NCBI GenBank assembly: GCA_963836405.1
Contig: CAWIJL010000017.1
Coordinates: 248,001 to 312,000, forward strand
From: CAWIJJ01 sp963836405
GTDB taxonomy: Bacteria > Acidobacteriota > Terriglobia > Bryobacterales > Bryobacteraceae
Direction: 5' to 3'
Length of the DNA: 64,000 bases
Part shown: positions 18,379-27,751 of the stretch, one piece after another
Numbering within the stretch: position 1 is the stretch's first letter
Layout of the letters: every line of letters starts with the position of its first letter
Notes under the pieces: model-generated
What the model was told of the DNA's origin: nothing
The model's input: only the letters and a program-made list of their open reading frames with translations
Databases searched by the model: none
Translations under genes and position numbers: made by a program

Positions 18379-21300
18379 ATGAGACGAAAAACTCTCCGCC
18401 TCGCCTGGCTCGCGGCGGCCGCGCTGGCCTGCTCCGCGCTTCAGGCCGCGGACGCCTATGATCCGTCGCTGTGGTCGGCTCTGCGGTACCGCATGATCGG
18501 GCCGGATCGCGGCGGCCGCGTGACTGCCGTGACCGGAGTTCCTTCCGAGCCGAACACGTTCTACATGGGATCGACCGGGGGCGGCGTGTGGAAGACGGTG
18601 GATGCCGGGCACACCTGGACCAACGTCTCGGACGGCTTCTTCAAAGTTGCATCGATGGGCGCGGTAGAGGTTTCGCTGTCCGATCCCAAGGTGGTCTATG
18701 CGGGCACCGGATCGTCGAAAATCCGCAGCAATGTTTCGATCGGGCGCGGCATCTACAAATCCACCGACGCGGGCAAGACGTGGTCTTTTATCGGCCTCCG
18801 CGATACGGGACAGATCGCCACGGTGCGGGTGCATCCTACAAATCCCGATATCGTGTTCGTGGCCGCGCTGGGCGATCCTTTCGCGGCGAACAAGGATCGT
18901 GGCATCTATCGCAGCAACGACGGCGGCAAGACGTGGAAGAACGTTCTGTTCGTTTCCGACGAAGTGGGCGCGGCGGACGTGGAGATCCAGCCGGGCCATC
19001 CAAATGTGCTCTTCGCCTGCATGTGGCGCGGCCAGCGCAAGCCCTGGACGATCGTCAGCGGCGGACGCGAAGGCGGCATCTACAAGAGCACGGACGGCGG
19101 GGACACGTGGAACAAACTCGCGGGCGGACTGCCGCACGAGCTGTTCGGGCGCGCCAACGTGGCGATTTCGAACGCCAGAGCCCGAGCGCATCTACGCCCT
19201 CATCGAAGCCAAGCCCGGTTCGGGCCTGTACCGCTCCGAGGACAGCGGGGCGACGTGGACGCTGGTGAACGGCTCCGGGTCGATCATCACGCGGCCGTTC
19301 TACTACACCACCCTGGGCGTGGACCCGAACAACGCGGACGTGGTCTACGTGGGGGATGAAAGCTGGTACCGCAGCGCGGACGGCGGCAAGACGTTCCGCC
19401 GCGCCGGCGGCGCCGCACGGCGATCACCACGACGTCTGGATCAACCCGCGGAATTCGCAGATCATGATCCAGTCCAACGACGGCGGCGCCAACGTTTCGC
19501 TGGACGGCGGACGCACCTGGAGCACGCAGGAGAACCAGCCCACGGCCGAGATTTACCAGGTGGCGGTGGACGATCAGTATCCGTACCGCGTCTATGGCGC
19601 GCAGCAGGACAACACCACGGTGATCGTGCCGAGCCAGCCGCTGGGAGACGGGCAGGCATTCCGCAGCGGGCCGGGATGCGAGACCGGACCGATCATTCCC
19701 AGCCCAGCGAATCCGGACCTGGTCTACGGAAGCTGCAAGGGCCAGTTCAGCCGGCTGGACCTGAGGACGTCGAACGAGCAGCAATATTGGATCGGCGCGC
19801 AGTCGCTTTACGGCAATCCGGGGGACGACTTGATCTACCGCTTTCAGCGCGTCTCGCCGATGGAGGTTTCGCCGCACGATCCGGCGGTGGTCTACTACGG
19901 CTCCCAGTTCGTGCACCGCACGCGCGATGGCGGCGTGACATGGCAGAAAATCAGCCCGGACATGACGGCGCACCCGGAGGGCACGCAGGGCGCGAGCGGC
20001 GAGCCCATCACGCGCGACGCCACGGGCGAAGAGGTCTACAGCACGCTGTATACGATTCGCGAATCGCCGGTGCAGAAGGGCGTGATCTGGACGGGCTCGA
20101 ACGACGGGCCGATCTGGGTGACGCGCAACAACGGCGACTCCTGGGCCGATGTCACGCCGCAGGGCCTGCCTCCGGGCGGCCGCGTGCAAAACATCGAACC
20201 CAGTCCGCACCGCGCGGGCAGCGCGTACGCGGCGGTGTACCGTTACCTGCTGGGCGACTTCGCGCCGTACATCTACCGCACCGACGATTACGGCAAGACG
20301 TGGACGCGGCTCACCGACGGCTCCAACGGCATCGCGGCCGACGAACCCACGCGCGTGGTTCGCGAAGATCCGGACCGCGCCGGCCTGCTCTATGCCGGCA
20401 CCGAATTTGGCCTGTACGTTTCCTTAGATAACGGCGGCCGCTGGCAGCCGCTGCAGTTGAACCTGCCGGTGACGCCGGTGACCGATATCAAGGTGGCGCA
20501 CAAGGACCTGGTGGTCTCGACCCAGGGCCGTTCCTTCTGGATTCTCGACAACCTCACGCCGCTGCACCAGATCAAGGAGGACTCGGGCGCCACCGCCATC
20601 CTGTTCGCGCCGCGCGAAGCGGTGCGCTCTCCGGGGCGGGGCGGGCGCGGAGCGGCGATCGACTATTTCCTTCCTGCCGGCTACTCCGGCGACGTCCGGC
20701 TGGAAGTGCTGGACGCGCGCAACCGCGTGATCCGGACGTTCACGAGCGGCGGATCGGGACGCACGGCGGAAGAGGCTCCCGCGCCGGAACCGGCGGCCGA
20801 GGATGAGGAAGGCGGCGGCGGATTCCGCGGGCGCGGCGGGTCCGTGCGGCTGCCGGCCGGCCCCGGCATGCACCGGTTCTCGTGGGACCTGCGCTATCCC
20901 GGCCCGTGGCAGAGCGCCAGCCGTCCGGAAGGGCCGAACGGACCGGTGGCCACGCCGGGGAAATTCTCGGTGCGGCTGACGGCGGGGGCGTTTACGGCTA
21001 CGCAGCCGCTGGTGGTGATCGAGGATCCGCGCGTGACCCGGTCCGGGGTGACGCAGGCCGATCTTCAGGAGCAGTTCGATCACAACATCGAAGTGCGCGA
21101 ACTGGTGAGCGATGTGAACAGGGCGGTGGCGCGGGTTCGCGCGGCGCAGGCCGGGCTGCGCGGTAAGACCGGCGCGGACGCGGACAAACTCGCGAAATTG
21201 AACGACGTGGCGGCGCGCTTGATCACGCCCTCCATCCGCTACAGCAAGCCCGAGTTGCAAACGCACATCACCTACCTTTATGGAATGACCAACTCGGCGG

Positions 21301-21404
21301 ATCAGAAGCCGGGGCGCGATGCGGTGGAACGTCTCGGTGTGCTGCGCAAGGAGCTGGACGCGCGCGTGGCCGAACTGAACGCGATTCTCGGTCAGGAAAA
21401 ATAG
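18379..21404 (+). CDS. Sortilin-like (VPS10/BNR) exported propeller protein 1, two frameshifts
   Basis: About 1000 residues: signal peptide, then repeated BNR/Asp-box motifs (S-T-D-G-G-D-T-W, S-N-D-G-G-K-T-W) making two propellers, and a C-terminal region with a Gly/Glu-rich linker and an Ig-like segment. The start at 18379 is supported by the signal peptide (MRRKTLRLAWLAAAALACSA) and by TATCAT eight bases upstream. The frame changes near 19172 (an apparent extra A, C-A-G-A-G for C-G-A-G) and near 19405; the rest runs to 21404 without a break. Such proteins abound in acidobacteria and are often annotated as glycosyl hydrolases, but no catalytic residues are known. A second copy follows. Confidence 0.8.
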
Positions 21405-21447
21405 CCGCGTCGCAGTGTTACGATGCCACGTATGAAAACGTGGTGTA

Positions 21448-24400
21448 TTGCGTCGCCTGCTGTTTCTTCCGCTGCTCGCGCCGGCACAGCAGCCGGATCC
21501 GCTGAACGCTTTGCGCTTCCGCCTGGTGGGGCCGTACCGCGGCGGCCGCTCGGTGGCCGTTGCCGGCGTCACCACGCAGTCCAACGTTTATTATTTCGGC
21601 GCGGTGGGCGGCGGAGTGTGGAAGACGACGGACAGCGGAAACTCCTGGGCGCCCGTCACCGACGGGAAATTGAAGACGTCGTCGGTGGGCGCCATCGCGG
21701 TAGCGGAGTCCGACCCTAACGTCGTCTATGTGGGGATGGGCGAGGCGTGCGTGCGCGGCAATGCGGCCAACGGCGACGGCGTCTACAAGTCCCTGGACGC
21801 GGGCAAGACCTGGACGCATGTGGGCCTCGCCGACAGCTACCACATCGGCGCCATCCGCGTGCACCCGAAGAATCCGGACATCGTGTACGTGGCGGCGCTG
21901 GGCCACCTGTTCGGGCCGAACCAGGAGCGCGGCGTCTATCGCTCCACTGACGGCGGCGCGACGTGGAAGCAGGTGCTGACGCGCGGCGTGGATGCCGGCG
22001 CGGTGGATATCGCGATGGATTCCTCCAATCCGCGCGTGCTCTACGCGGGCTTCTGGGAGGTGCGCCGCAAGCCCTACCGCTTCGACAGCGGCGGCCCGGG
22101 CAGCGGGTTGTGGAAGAGCACGGACGGCGGCGACAACTGGACCGACATTTCGCGCAGCCCCGGTTTGCCGCGCGGCGTGCTTGGGCGCATCGGCGTCACG
22201 GTTTCGCCTGTGAATCCCGAGCGCGTGTGGGCGCTGGTGGAGGCTGCCGACGGCGGTGTTTTCCGTTCCGACAACGGCGGGCGCAATTGGACGCGCGTCA
22301 ACGAGCAGGCCATGCTGCGGCAGCGGGCCTGGTATTACACGCATATCTTCGCGGACCCGAAGAGCGCGGACACGGTATACGCATTGAATACCGGCATGTA
22401 CCGGTCGATCGAAGGCGGGCACACGTTCAACGCGATCCGCACGCCGCACGGCGACGATCACGCGCTGTGGATTGCCCCCGACAATCCCGACCGCATGATT
22501 GAAGGCAACGACGGCGGCGCCAACGTCAGCAACGATGGCGGACGCACCTGGTCGAGCATCATGAACCAGCCGACGGCGCAGTTCTACCGCGTCGCTTTGG
22601 ACAACGATTTCCCCTACAACATTTACGGCGCGCAGCAGGACAACTCCACCATACGCATCGCCAGCCGGACCGCGGGCGGAGGCATCACCGAGAGCGACTG
22701 GTACGACGTGGGCGGCGGCGAAAGCGGCTGGATCGCGCCCGATCCGCGCGACAGCCAGATCGTCTACGCGGGGTCGTACGACGGGTTGTTGACGCGGCAG
22801 GACAGGCGCACCGGCCAGAGCCGCAACATCAATCCGTGGCCGGACAACACCATGGGCTATGGCGTGGAGGCGATGAAGTATCGCTTCCAGTGGAATTTCC
22901 CAATCGTGTTTTCGCCGCATGATCCGAAGACGCTCTATGCGGGCGCGAACGTGGTGCTCAAGACCGTCAACGAGGGGCAGAGCTGGGAAGCGATCAGCCC
23001 GGATCTGACGCGCAACGACAAATCCAAAATGGGAAGTTCCGGCGGGCCCATCACTCAGGACAACACCAGCGTCGAATATTACTGCACGATCTTCACCCTG
23101 ATGGAATCGCCGGTGGCGAAGGGCGTGATCTGGGCCGGGTCCGACGACGGACTGGTGCACGTGACGCGCGACGGCGGCAAGACGTGGGCGAACGTCACGC
23201 CGAAGGACATGCCGGAATGGATTCAGATCAATTCCATCGACGCTTCCCCGCATGACGCCGGCACGGCCTACGTGGCGGGCACCATGTACAAGTCCGACGA
23301 CTTCCGGCCCTACCTCTACAAGACCAGCGACTACGGCAAGACGTGGAAGAAGATTGTGAACGGCATCGCCGCCAACGCCTTCACGCGGGTGATTCGCGAG
23401 GATCCGAATCGCAAGGGCTTGCTGGTGGCCGGGACCGAGTTCGGCCTGTATCTCAGTTACGACGACGGCGAAAACTGGCGCTCGTTCCAACTGAATCTGC
23501 CGGTGGTGTCGATCACGGACCTGGCTTTCCAGAAGCGCGAGCAGGACCTGGTGGTGGCGACCCAAGGCCGCGCGTTCTACGTGCTCGACGAAATGCCCAT
23601 GGTCTACCAGTTGCAGAACGCTCCGGCCGAAACCGCGCGCCTGTTTAAACCGGAAGACGCGTACCGCTTCGGCAGCGGCGGACGCGGGGGGGGCGGCGGC
23701 GGCACGGTGGGGGAGAACCCGCCGGCGGGAGTGGCGGTCCACTACTGGCTCAAGGAGCAGCCGAAGGATGAAATCACCCTCGAGTTTCTCGATCCTTCGG
23801 GCAAGCTGGTGAAGAAGTTTTCGAGCAAAGCGGCGGCGGGCGGCGCGCCGGAGCGACCCGCGCCGGGCGGTGAGGCCGAGGATGACGACGCCCCGCGTCC
23901 GGCCGCCGCGTCGCGAGTTCCCGCGCAGGCGGGAATGAACCGCTTCGTCTGGAACCTCCGCTACCCGGACGCCACCGGATTTCCGGGCATGATCCTGTGG
24001 GCTGGTTCGCTCACTGGGCCCCGGGTGTCGCCCGGCAGCTACCAGGTGCGGCTGACGGTGGACGGCAAGACCCAGACCGAACCCTTCGCGGTGAAGAAGG
24101 ACCCGCGCCTCGACACCACACCCGAGGAATACGCCAGGCAACTCACGCTGGCGCTTCAGATCCGAGACAAGCTGTCGGAGACCAACGAAGGCGTGGTCCG
24201 GATTCGCGAAATCCGCAAGCAGCTCGAGGATTATTCCAAGCGTGACGACAAGAAGGTGGCCGATGCCGCCAAAGCGTTGATGCAGAAGTTGACGGCGGTG
24301 GAGGAAGAGCTGTACCAGACCAAAAACCGGTCCGGGCAGGACCCGCTCAACTTCCCCATCAAACTGAACAACAAACTGGCGCACGTTCTGGGCGTCGTGA

Positions 24401-24588
24401 CGAGTTCGGACAACCAGCCGACCACGCAATCCAACATGGTTTACGAGGAGCTGGCAACAAGTGTGAACGCTCAGTTGAAAACGTTGAACGGCCTGCTGAC
24501 CACTGACCTGGCGGCTTTCAACAAGCTAGTCCGCGATTCGGGCGTTCCCGCCGTGCTCGCTCCGGCTACGCCGGCCGTCGCCCGGTAG
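21448..24588 (+). CDS. Sortilin-like (VPS10/BNR) exported propeller protein 2
   Basis: 1046-aa paralogue of the preceding gene with the same plan: R-L-V-G-P-Y-R-G-G-R near the N-terminus, many Asp-box repeats, a propeller-closing region, then a Gly-rich linker and a helical C-terminus. The open frame starts at a TTG (21448) with no clear ribosome site. An ATG at 21432 follows TACGAT by seven bases, like other leaderless starts here; removing one T from A-C-G-T-G-G would give MKTGVLRRLLFLPLLAPAQ, a good signal peptide, so the true start may be 21432 with a consensus error. A run of eight G lies at 23686-23693. Function is unknown beyond surface or periplasmic protein binding. Confidence 0.85.
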   Translation: MRRLLFLPLLAPAQQPDPLNALRFRLVGPYRGGRSVAVAGVTTQSNVYYFGAVGGGVWKTTDSGNSWAPVTDGKLKTSSVGAIAVAESDPNVVYVGMGEACVRGNAANGDGVYKSLDAGKTWTHVGLADSYHIGAIRVHPKNPDIVYVAALGHLFGPNQERGVYRSTDGGATWKQVLTRGVDAGAVDIAMDSSNPRVLYAGFWEVRRKPYRFDSGGPGSGLWKSTDGGDNWTDISRSPGLPRGVLGRIGVTVSPVNPERVWALVEAADGGVFRSDNGGRNWTRVNEQAMLRQRAWYYTHIFADPKSADTVYALNTGMYRSIEGGHTFNAIRTPHGDDHALWIAPDNPDRMIEGNDGGANVSNDGGRTWSSIMNQPTAQFYRVALDNDFPYNIYGAQQDNSTIRIASRTAGGGITESDWYDVGGGESGWIAPDPRDSQIVYAGSYDGLLTRQDRRTGQSRNINPWPDNTMGYGVEAMKYRFQWNFPIVFSPHDPKTLYAGANVVLKTVNEGQSWEAISPDLTRNDKSKMGSSGGPITQDNTSVEYYCTIFTLMESPVAKGVIWAGSDDGLVHVTRDGGKTWANVTPKDMPEWIQINSIDASPHDAGTAYVAGTMYKSDDFRPYLYKTSDYGKTWKKIVNGIAANAFTRVIREDPNRKGLLVAGTEFGLYLSYDDGENWRSFQLNLPVVSITDLAFQKREQDLVVATQGRAFYVLDEMPMVYQLQNAPAETARLFKPEDAYRFGSGGRGGGGGGTVGENPPAGVAVHYWLKEQPKDEITLEFLDPSGKLVKKFSSKAAAGGAPERPAPGGEAEDDDAPRPAAASRVPAQAGMNRFVWNLRYPDATGFPGMILWAGSLTGPRVSPGSYQVRLTVDGKTQTEPFAVKKDPRLDTTPEEYARQLTLALQIRDKLSETNEGVVRIREIRKQLEDYSKRDDKKVADAAKALMQKLTAVEEELYQTKNRSGQDPLNFPIKLNNKLAHVLGVVTSSDNQPTTQSNMVYEELATSVNAQLKTLNGLLTTDLAAFNKLVRDSGVPAVLAPATPAVAR

Positions 24589-24618
24589 ACCGTTAACAAT
24601 CGGGTTCGCCGTTCGTCT

Positions 24619-24661
24619 GATGGGAGAACGGGTCGGGGAATCCACGCGCCCGTTCCCCATC
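24619..24661. repeat. Strong stem-loop just before the first permease gene
   Basis: GATGGGAGAACGGG (24619-24632) pairs with CCCGTTCCCCATC (24649-24661) with a single bulge, giving a 13-bp stem and a 16-nt loop. It lies 30 bases after the sortilin stop and ends four bases before the ATG at 24666. It may terminate upstream transcription (no T run) or mask translation initiation of the permease, which has no visible ribosome site. Confidence 0.5.
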
Positions 24662-24665
24662 TGAT

Positions 24666-25964
24666 ATGGAACAAACCGCAAGAGATCAGCGTCTGAGCTT
24701 GACGGTGGCCCAAAAAGGGAATCTCCGGTTCAGCGCCTCCTTCTGGGAGGCCACATGCATCGCCGTTGACTCGCTGCGGAAGAACAAACTGCGAAGTTTC
24801 CTGACGCTGCTGGGCATCATCCTGGCCACCACCACCCTGATCGCGGTCACCGCCCTCATTCACGGCATGAACCTCTACATCGCGGAGAAGGTCTCGAACA
24901 TGGGCTCGGACGGCTTCCGCGTGGTGCGAATGGCCTGGTTCGGCCCATGGGATCCGAAGAAGTTCTTCGAGATGGACAAGCGCAATCCGCAGATCAAACC
25001 CGCTGAGTATGACTTCGTCCGGGAGCGGGTGCAATTGGTCAAAGAGATCGGCATGATGACATCCCGCCGCGCGCGCCTGACTTACAAGCGGGAGACAGCC
25101 GAAGACGTGGATCTGCAGGGCATCACGGACAACATTCCGGAAATCAACTATGTGCAGGTGGATGCTGGCCGTGCGATAACGTACGAAGAGGTGCGCCGGC
25201 ACGCGCCCGTCACTTTCATCGGCAACGACATCCGCAACAAGTTCTTCGAGGGCGTGGATCCGATGGGCAAGACCATCAACGTGGAGGGCCGGCCTTACGA
25301 GGTGGTCGGCGTGGCGAAAGCCCTGGGAAGCGTGTTCGGCAATTCCCAGGACAACTTCGCCATGATTCCCATCGAGAGCTATTTCAAAACCTATGGCAGC
25401 CGCACGGGCATCCGCCTGATTGCGAAGGCCGTCGATCAGCCGCACCTCATGGAGGCGCAGGACGAAGTGCGAGTGCTGCTGCGCTCGTTCCGCCACCTCG
25501 GTCCGGCGCAGGACGACAACTTTTCCATCTTCGCCTCGGAGACCATCGTCAGCCTGTGGGAAAGCTTGACCGCCGCCATTTCCGGCATGGCGGTCGGCAT
25601 CGTCTCGGTCTTCATGATTGTGGGCGGCATCGTGATCATGAACATCATGCTCGCCGTCGTCACCGAGCGTACTCACGAGATCGGCATCCGCAAATCGCTG
25701 GGCGCCCGGCGGCGGGACATTCTGAGCCAGTACCTGGTGGAATCTTCGGTCCTCTCCGGCGTGGGCGGCCTCGCCGGCGTCGTCATCGCATGGCTCATCG
25801 CCATTCTGGTCCGCAACACCACCTCCGTTCCCATGGCCTTGCCGTGGACGTCGGTAATGATCGGGGTAGGCCTCTCCGCCACGGTTGGACTGTTTTTCGG
25901 CATCTATCCCGCCCGCCGCGCCTCCAAGCTGGATCCCATCGAAGCCCTGCGGGTCGAAAGATAA
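24666..25964 (+). CDS. MacB/FtsX-type ABC transporter permease 1
   Basis: 432 residues: one N-terminal transmembrane helix (L-T-L-L-G-I-I-L-A-T-T-T-L-I), a periplasmic MacB-PCD domain (about 70-300), then three helices with the FtsX core including M-N-I-M-L-A-V-V-T-E-R-T and the coupling stretch E-I-G-I-R-K-S-L-G-A. It ends four bases before the second permease. No ATPase subunit is adjacent, although MacB-type permeases need one, so the partner must be elsewhere. Role could be efflux or extraction of lipoproteins or peptides. Confidence 0.88.
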   Translation: MEQTARDQRLSLTVAQKGNLRFSASFWEATCIAVDSLRKNKLRSFLTLLGIILATTTLIAVTALIHGMNLYIAEKVSNMGSDGFRVVRMAWFGPWDPKKFFEMDKRNPQIKPAEYDFVRERVQLVKEIGMMTSRRARLTYKRETAEDVDLQGITDNIPEINYVQVDAGRAITYEEVRRHAPVTFIGNDIRNKFFEGVDPMGKTINVEGRPYEVVGVAKALGSVFGNSQDNFAMIPIESYFKTYGSRTGIRLIAKAVDQPHLMEAQDEVRVLLRSFRHLGPAQDDNFSIFASETIVSLWESLTAAISGMAVGIVSVFMIVGGIVIMNIMLAVVTERTHEIGIRKSLGARRRDILSQYLVESSVLSGVGGLAGVVIAWLIAILVRNTTSVPMALPWTSVMIGVGLSATVGLFFGIYPARRASKLDPIEALRVER

Positions 25965-25968
25965 ACTC

Positions 25969-27207
25969 ATGACGAAACTGGCGTTCCTGAACGGTGTGGT
26001 GCTGGCGCTCCAGACCATCCGCTCGCACAAACTGCGCGCCTTCCTGACGGTGCTGGGTGTCATCATCGGTACGGGCACCATCATCGGTGTGAGCGCAATC
26101 CTGACGGGCTTCGACGCCTCCGTGTCCGCCGTGCTCCGCAGTTTCGGGCCGAACTCAATCATCGTTTTCAAGTTTCCGGTCGGGCCGCGCACCGGACGTC
26201 TCAGCCCGGAGGAACGAACTCGCAAGGACCTGACCTACCTGAACGCAATAAACATTCGCGAGCGCTGCCAGTCCGTTGAAGACGTCTCCACGATGTTGTT
26301 CCCCAACCGCGGACCCATCAACGCACACTACAAGGGGAACGACATGTACGACGTAAACCTCTTCGGAGTCGAAGAGGCGTACGCGCGCGGAGGACAGGTG
26401 GACCTGCACTTCGGCCGGTTCTTTACCGAACAGGAAAGCCGGCGCCGCGTGCCGGTTGCCGTCATCGGCCAGGACCTCGAGAAAGGTCTGTACGCTGGCG
26501 TGGATCCCATCGGCAAGACCATCCTGGTCGATGGTCACGAATTCACCGTCATCGGCACCATGGTCCGGCCCGCCGCATCGTTTTTCGGCGACACCGACAA
26601 TCGCGTTCTGCTGCCCTACGGCATGATGCAGAAGATGTATCCGAGCGCGCGCGAGAACGCCATCGTGGTCACCGCCCGCGAGGGCCAGATCGCCAAAGCG
26701 CTCGACGAGATCCGCATTTCGCTGCGCATAGACCGCCGCGTTCGCTACGACAAGCCCGATAATTTCGCGCTCTCCACGGCTGAGCAGATGGTTTCCGACT
26801 TCCGGCAGATCACGGCCATGACCTTCCTGGTGATGGTGGTACTAAGTTCCATCGGCCTGCTCGTAGGCGGGATCGGCGTGATGAACATCATGCTCGTTTC
26901 CGTGACCGAGCGGACCTACGAAATCGGGATCCGCAAGGCACTGGGCGCGCGCCGCCTCGACATCCTCGTCCAGTTTCTGCTGGAGGCGGCCTCCCTGACC
27001 TTCCTCGGCGGCATCATGGGCGTGATCTTCGGATGGCTCATCTCACTGATTTCCCGCCTCGTGTTTTCTTCCATCCCCGCCAGCGTTCCGCTATGGGCGG
27101 CCATGGCCGGAATCGCCGTCTCCGTGAGCGTCGGCCTTTTCTTCGGCATCTGGCCCGCCAACAAAGCCGCCCGCCTGGACCCGGTGGTGGCCCTCCGCTA
27201 CGAGTGA
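25969..27207 (+). CDS. MacB/FtsX-type ABC transporter permease 2
   Basis: About 412 residues with the same architecture as the preceding gene: N-terminal helix (F-L-T-V-L-G-V-I-I-G-T-G-T), periplasmic domain and three C-terminal helices with M-N-I-M-L-V-S-V-T-E-R-T-Y-E-I-G-I-R. I chose the ATG at 25969 because it starts the usual short cytoplasmic lead before the first helix; the frame is open further upstream only inside permease 1. The two probably form a heterodimer. Confidence 0.88.
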   Translation: MTKLAFLNGVVLALQTIRSHKLRAFLTVLGVIIGTGTIIGVSAILTGFDASVSAVLRSFGPNSIIVFKFPVGPRTGRLSPEERTRKDLTYLNAINIRERCQSVEDVSTMLFPNRGPINAHYKGNDMYDVNLFGVEEAYARGGQVDLHFGRFFTEQESRRRVPVAVIGQDLEKGLYAGVDPIGKTILVDGHEFTVIGTMVRPAASFFGDTDNRVLLPYGMMQKMYPSARENAIVVTAREGQIAKALDEIRISLRIDRRVRYDKPDNFALSTAEQMVSDFRQITAMTFLVMVVLSSIGLLVGGIGVMNIMLVSVTERTYEIGIRKALGARRLDILVQFLLEAASLTFLGGIMGVIFGWLISLISRLVFSSIPASVPLWAAMAGIAVSVSVGLFFGIWPANKAARLDPVVALRYE

Positions 27208-27383
27208 CCGTGCGCCTGCGTGCATAGAAACTATTGATTGCCGGAATAAGAATATCCGTCTTGCCGCACCTGTCTTTCGATACCTTTGGTAATCTGTAAG
27301 ATAGTTTGACTTCGACGTCATTCTATGGCTGGTCCATACGCAACGGCCTGTTCACATCCACAAATTCACCGGAGGTTTCGACT

Positions 27384-27559
27384 TTGGGAGCAACCCTACA
27401 CAAGCGCAGGCAGTCGCGCTGTTTTTGATCGCTTTCGTGCTGTTGGCGGCGGCATTTGCCACCGGCGGCGGCATCGTCTATTCGTCGGCTTCTTCCTGTT
27501 CCTGGGCGCTGCTTCGCGCTCTTCGCGAAGTGCAAGCCGTGGGAGCACTGGAGGATTAA
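27384..27559 (+). CDS. Small membrane protein A of the ammonium-transporter operon (frameshifted)
   Basis: A GGAGG at 27371-27375 precedes a TTG at 27384. The reconstructed product starts M-G-A-T-L and has a helix A-L-F-L-I-A-F-V-L-L-A-A-A-F, then Gly-Gly-Gly, then a second helix F-V-G-F-F-L-F-L-G-A-A, ending K-C-K-P-W-E-H-W-E-D. It needs frame corrections near 27395, 27480 and 27520. Two helices in under 60 residues; the family is not recognised. Its stop overlaps the next start as TAATG. Confidence 0.5.
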
Positions 27560-27745
27560 TGGCCATGATTCTGGTTGGAATACTGGTCACACTACTCGGA
27601 TTCGCGTCGCGTTCTTCAGTCTGGGCCTGACCACGGATGTGAAGCGCGGCTGGCAATGGTCGTAGCCGGCATCGGCATCAGCCTGTTCGGAATCATGGGG
27701 CTGATCAACAAAGCCTATTTGAAGAACGCGATCTGGAGGAAGTAA
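27559..27745 (+). CDS. Small membrane protein B of the ammonium-transporter operon (frameshifted)
   Basis: The ATG overlaps the stop of the previous gene and follows a GGAGG. The product starts MAMILVGILVTLLGF, continues A-F-F-S-L-G-L-T-T-D-V-K-R-G-W-Q-W-S and ends I-S-L-F-G-I-M-G-L-I-N-K-A-Y; the frame changes near 27605 and 27660. Two transmembrane helices are evident. No known family recognised. The position just before an amt gene suggests an accessory role in ammonium transport, by context only. Confidence 0.5.
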
Positions 27746-27751
27746 GCCATC

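Noticed and set aside
21418..24429. A 1003-codon open frame on the minus strand opposite the second sortilin-like gene
   Set aside because: It is His/Arg/Val-rich, lacks domain signatures and mirrors a well-supported gene; long antisense frames are expected with this G+C-rich third-position bias.
24471..26225. 584-codon minus-strand open frame over the permease genes
   Set aside because: Asp/His/Arg-rich, lies opposite two clear permeases, no recognisable motif.
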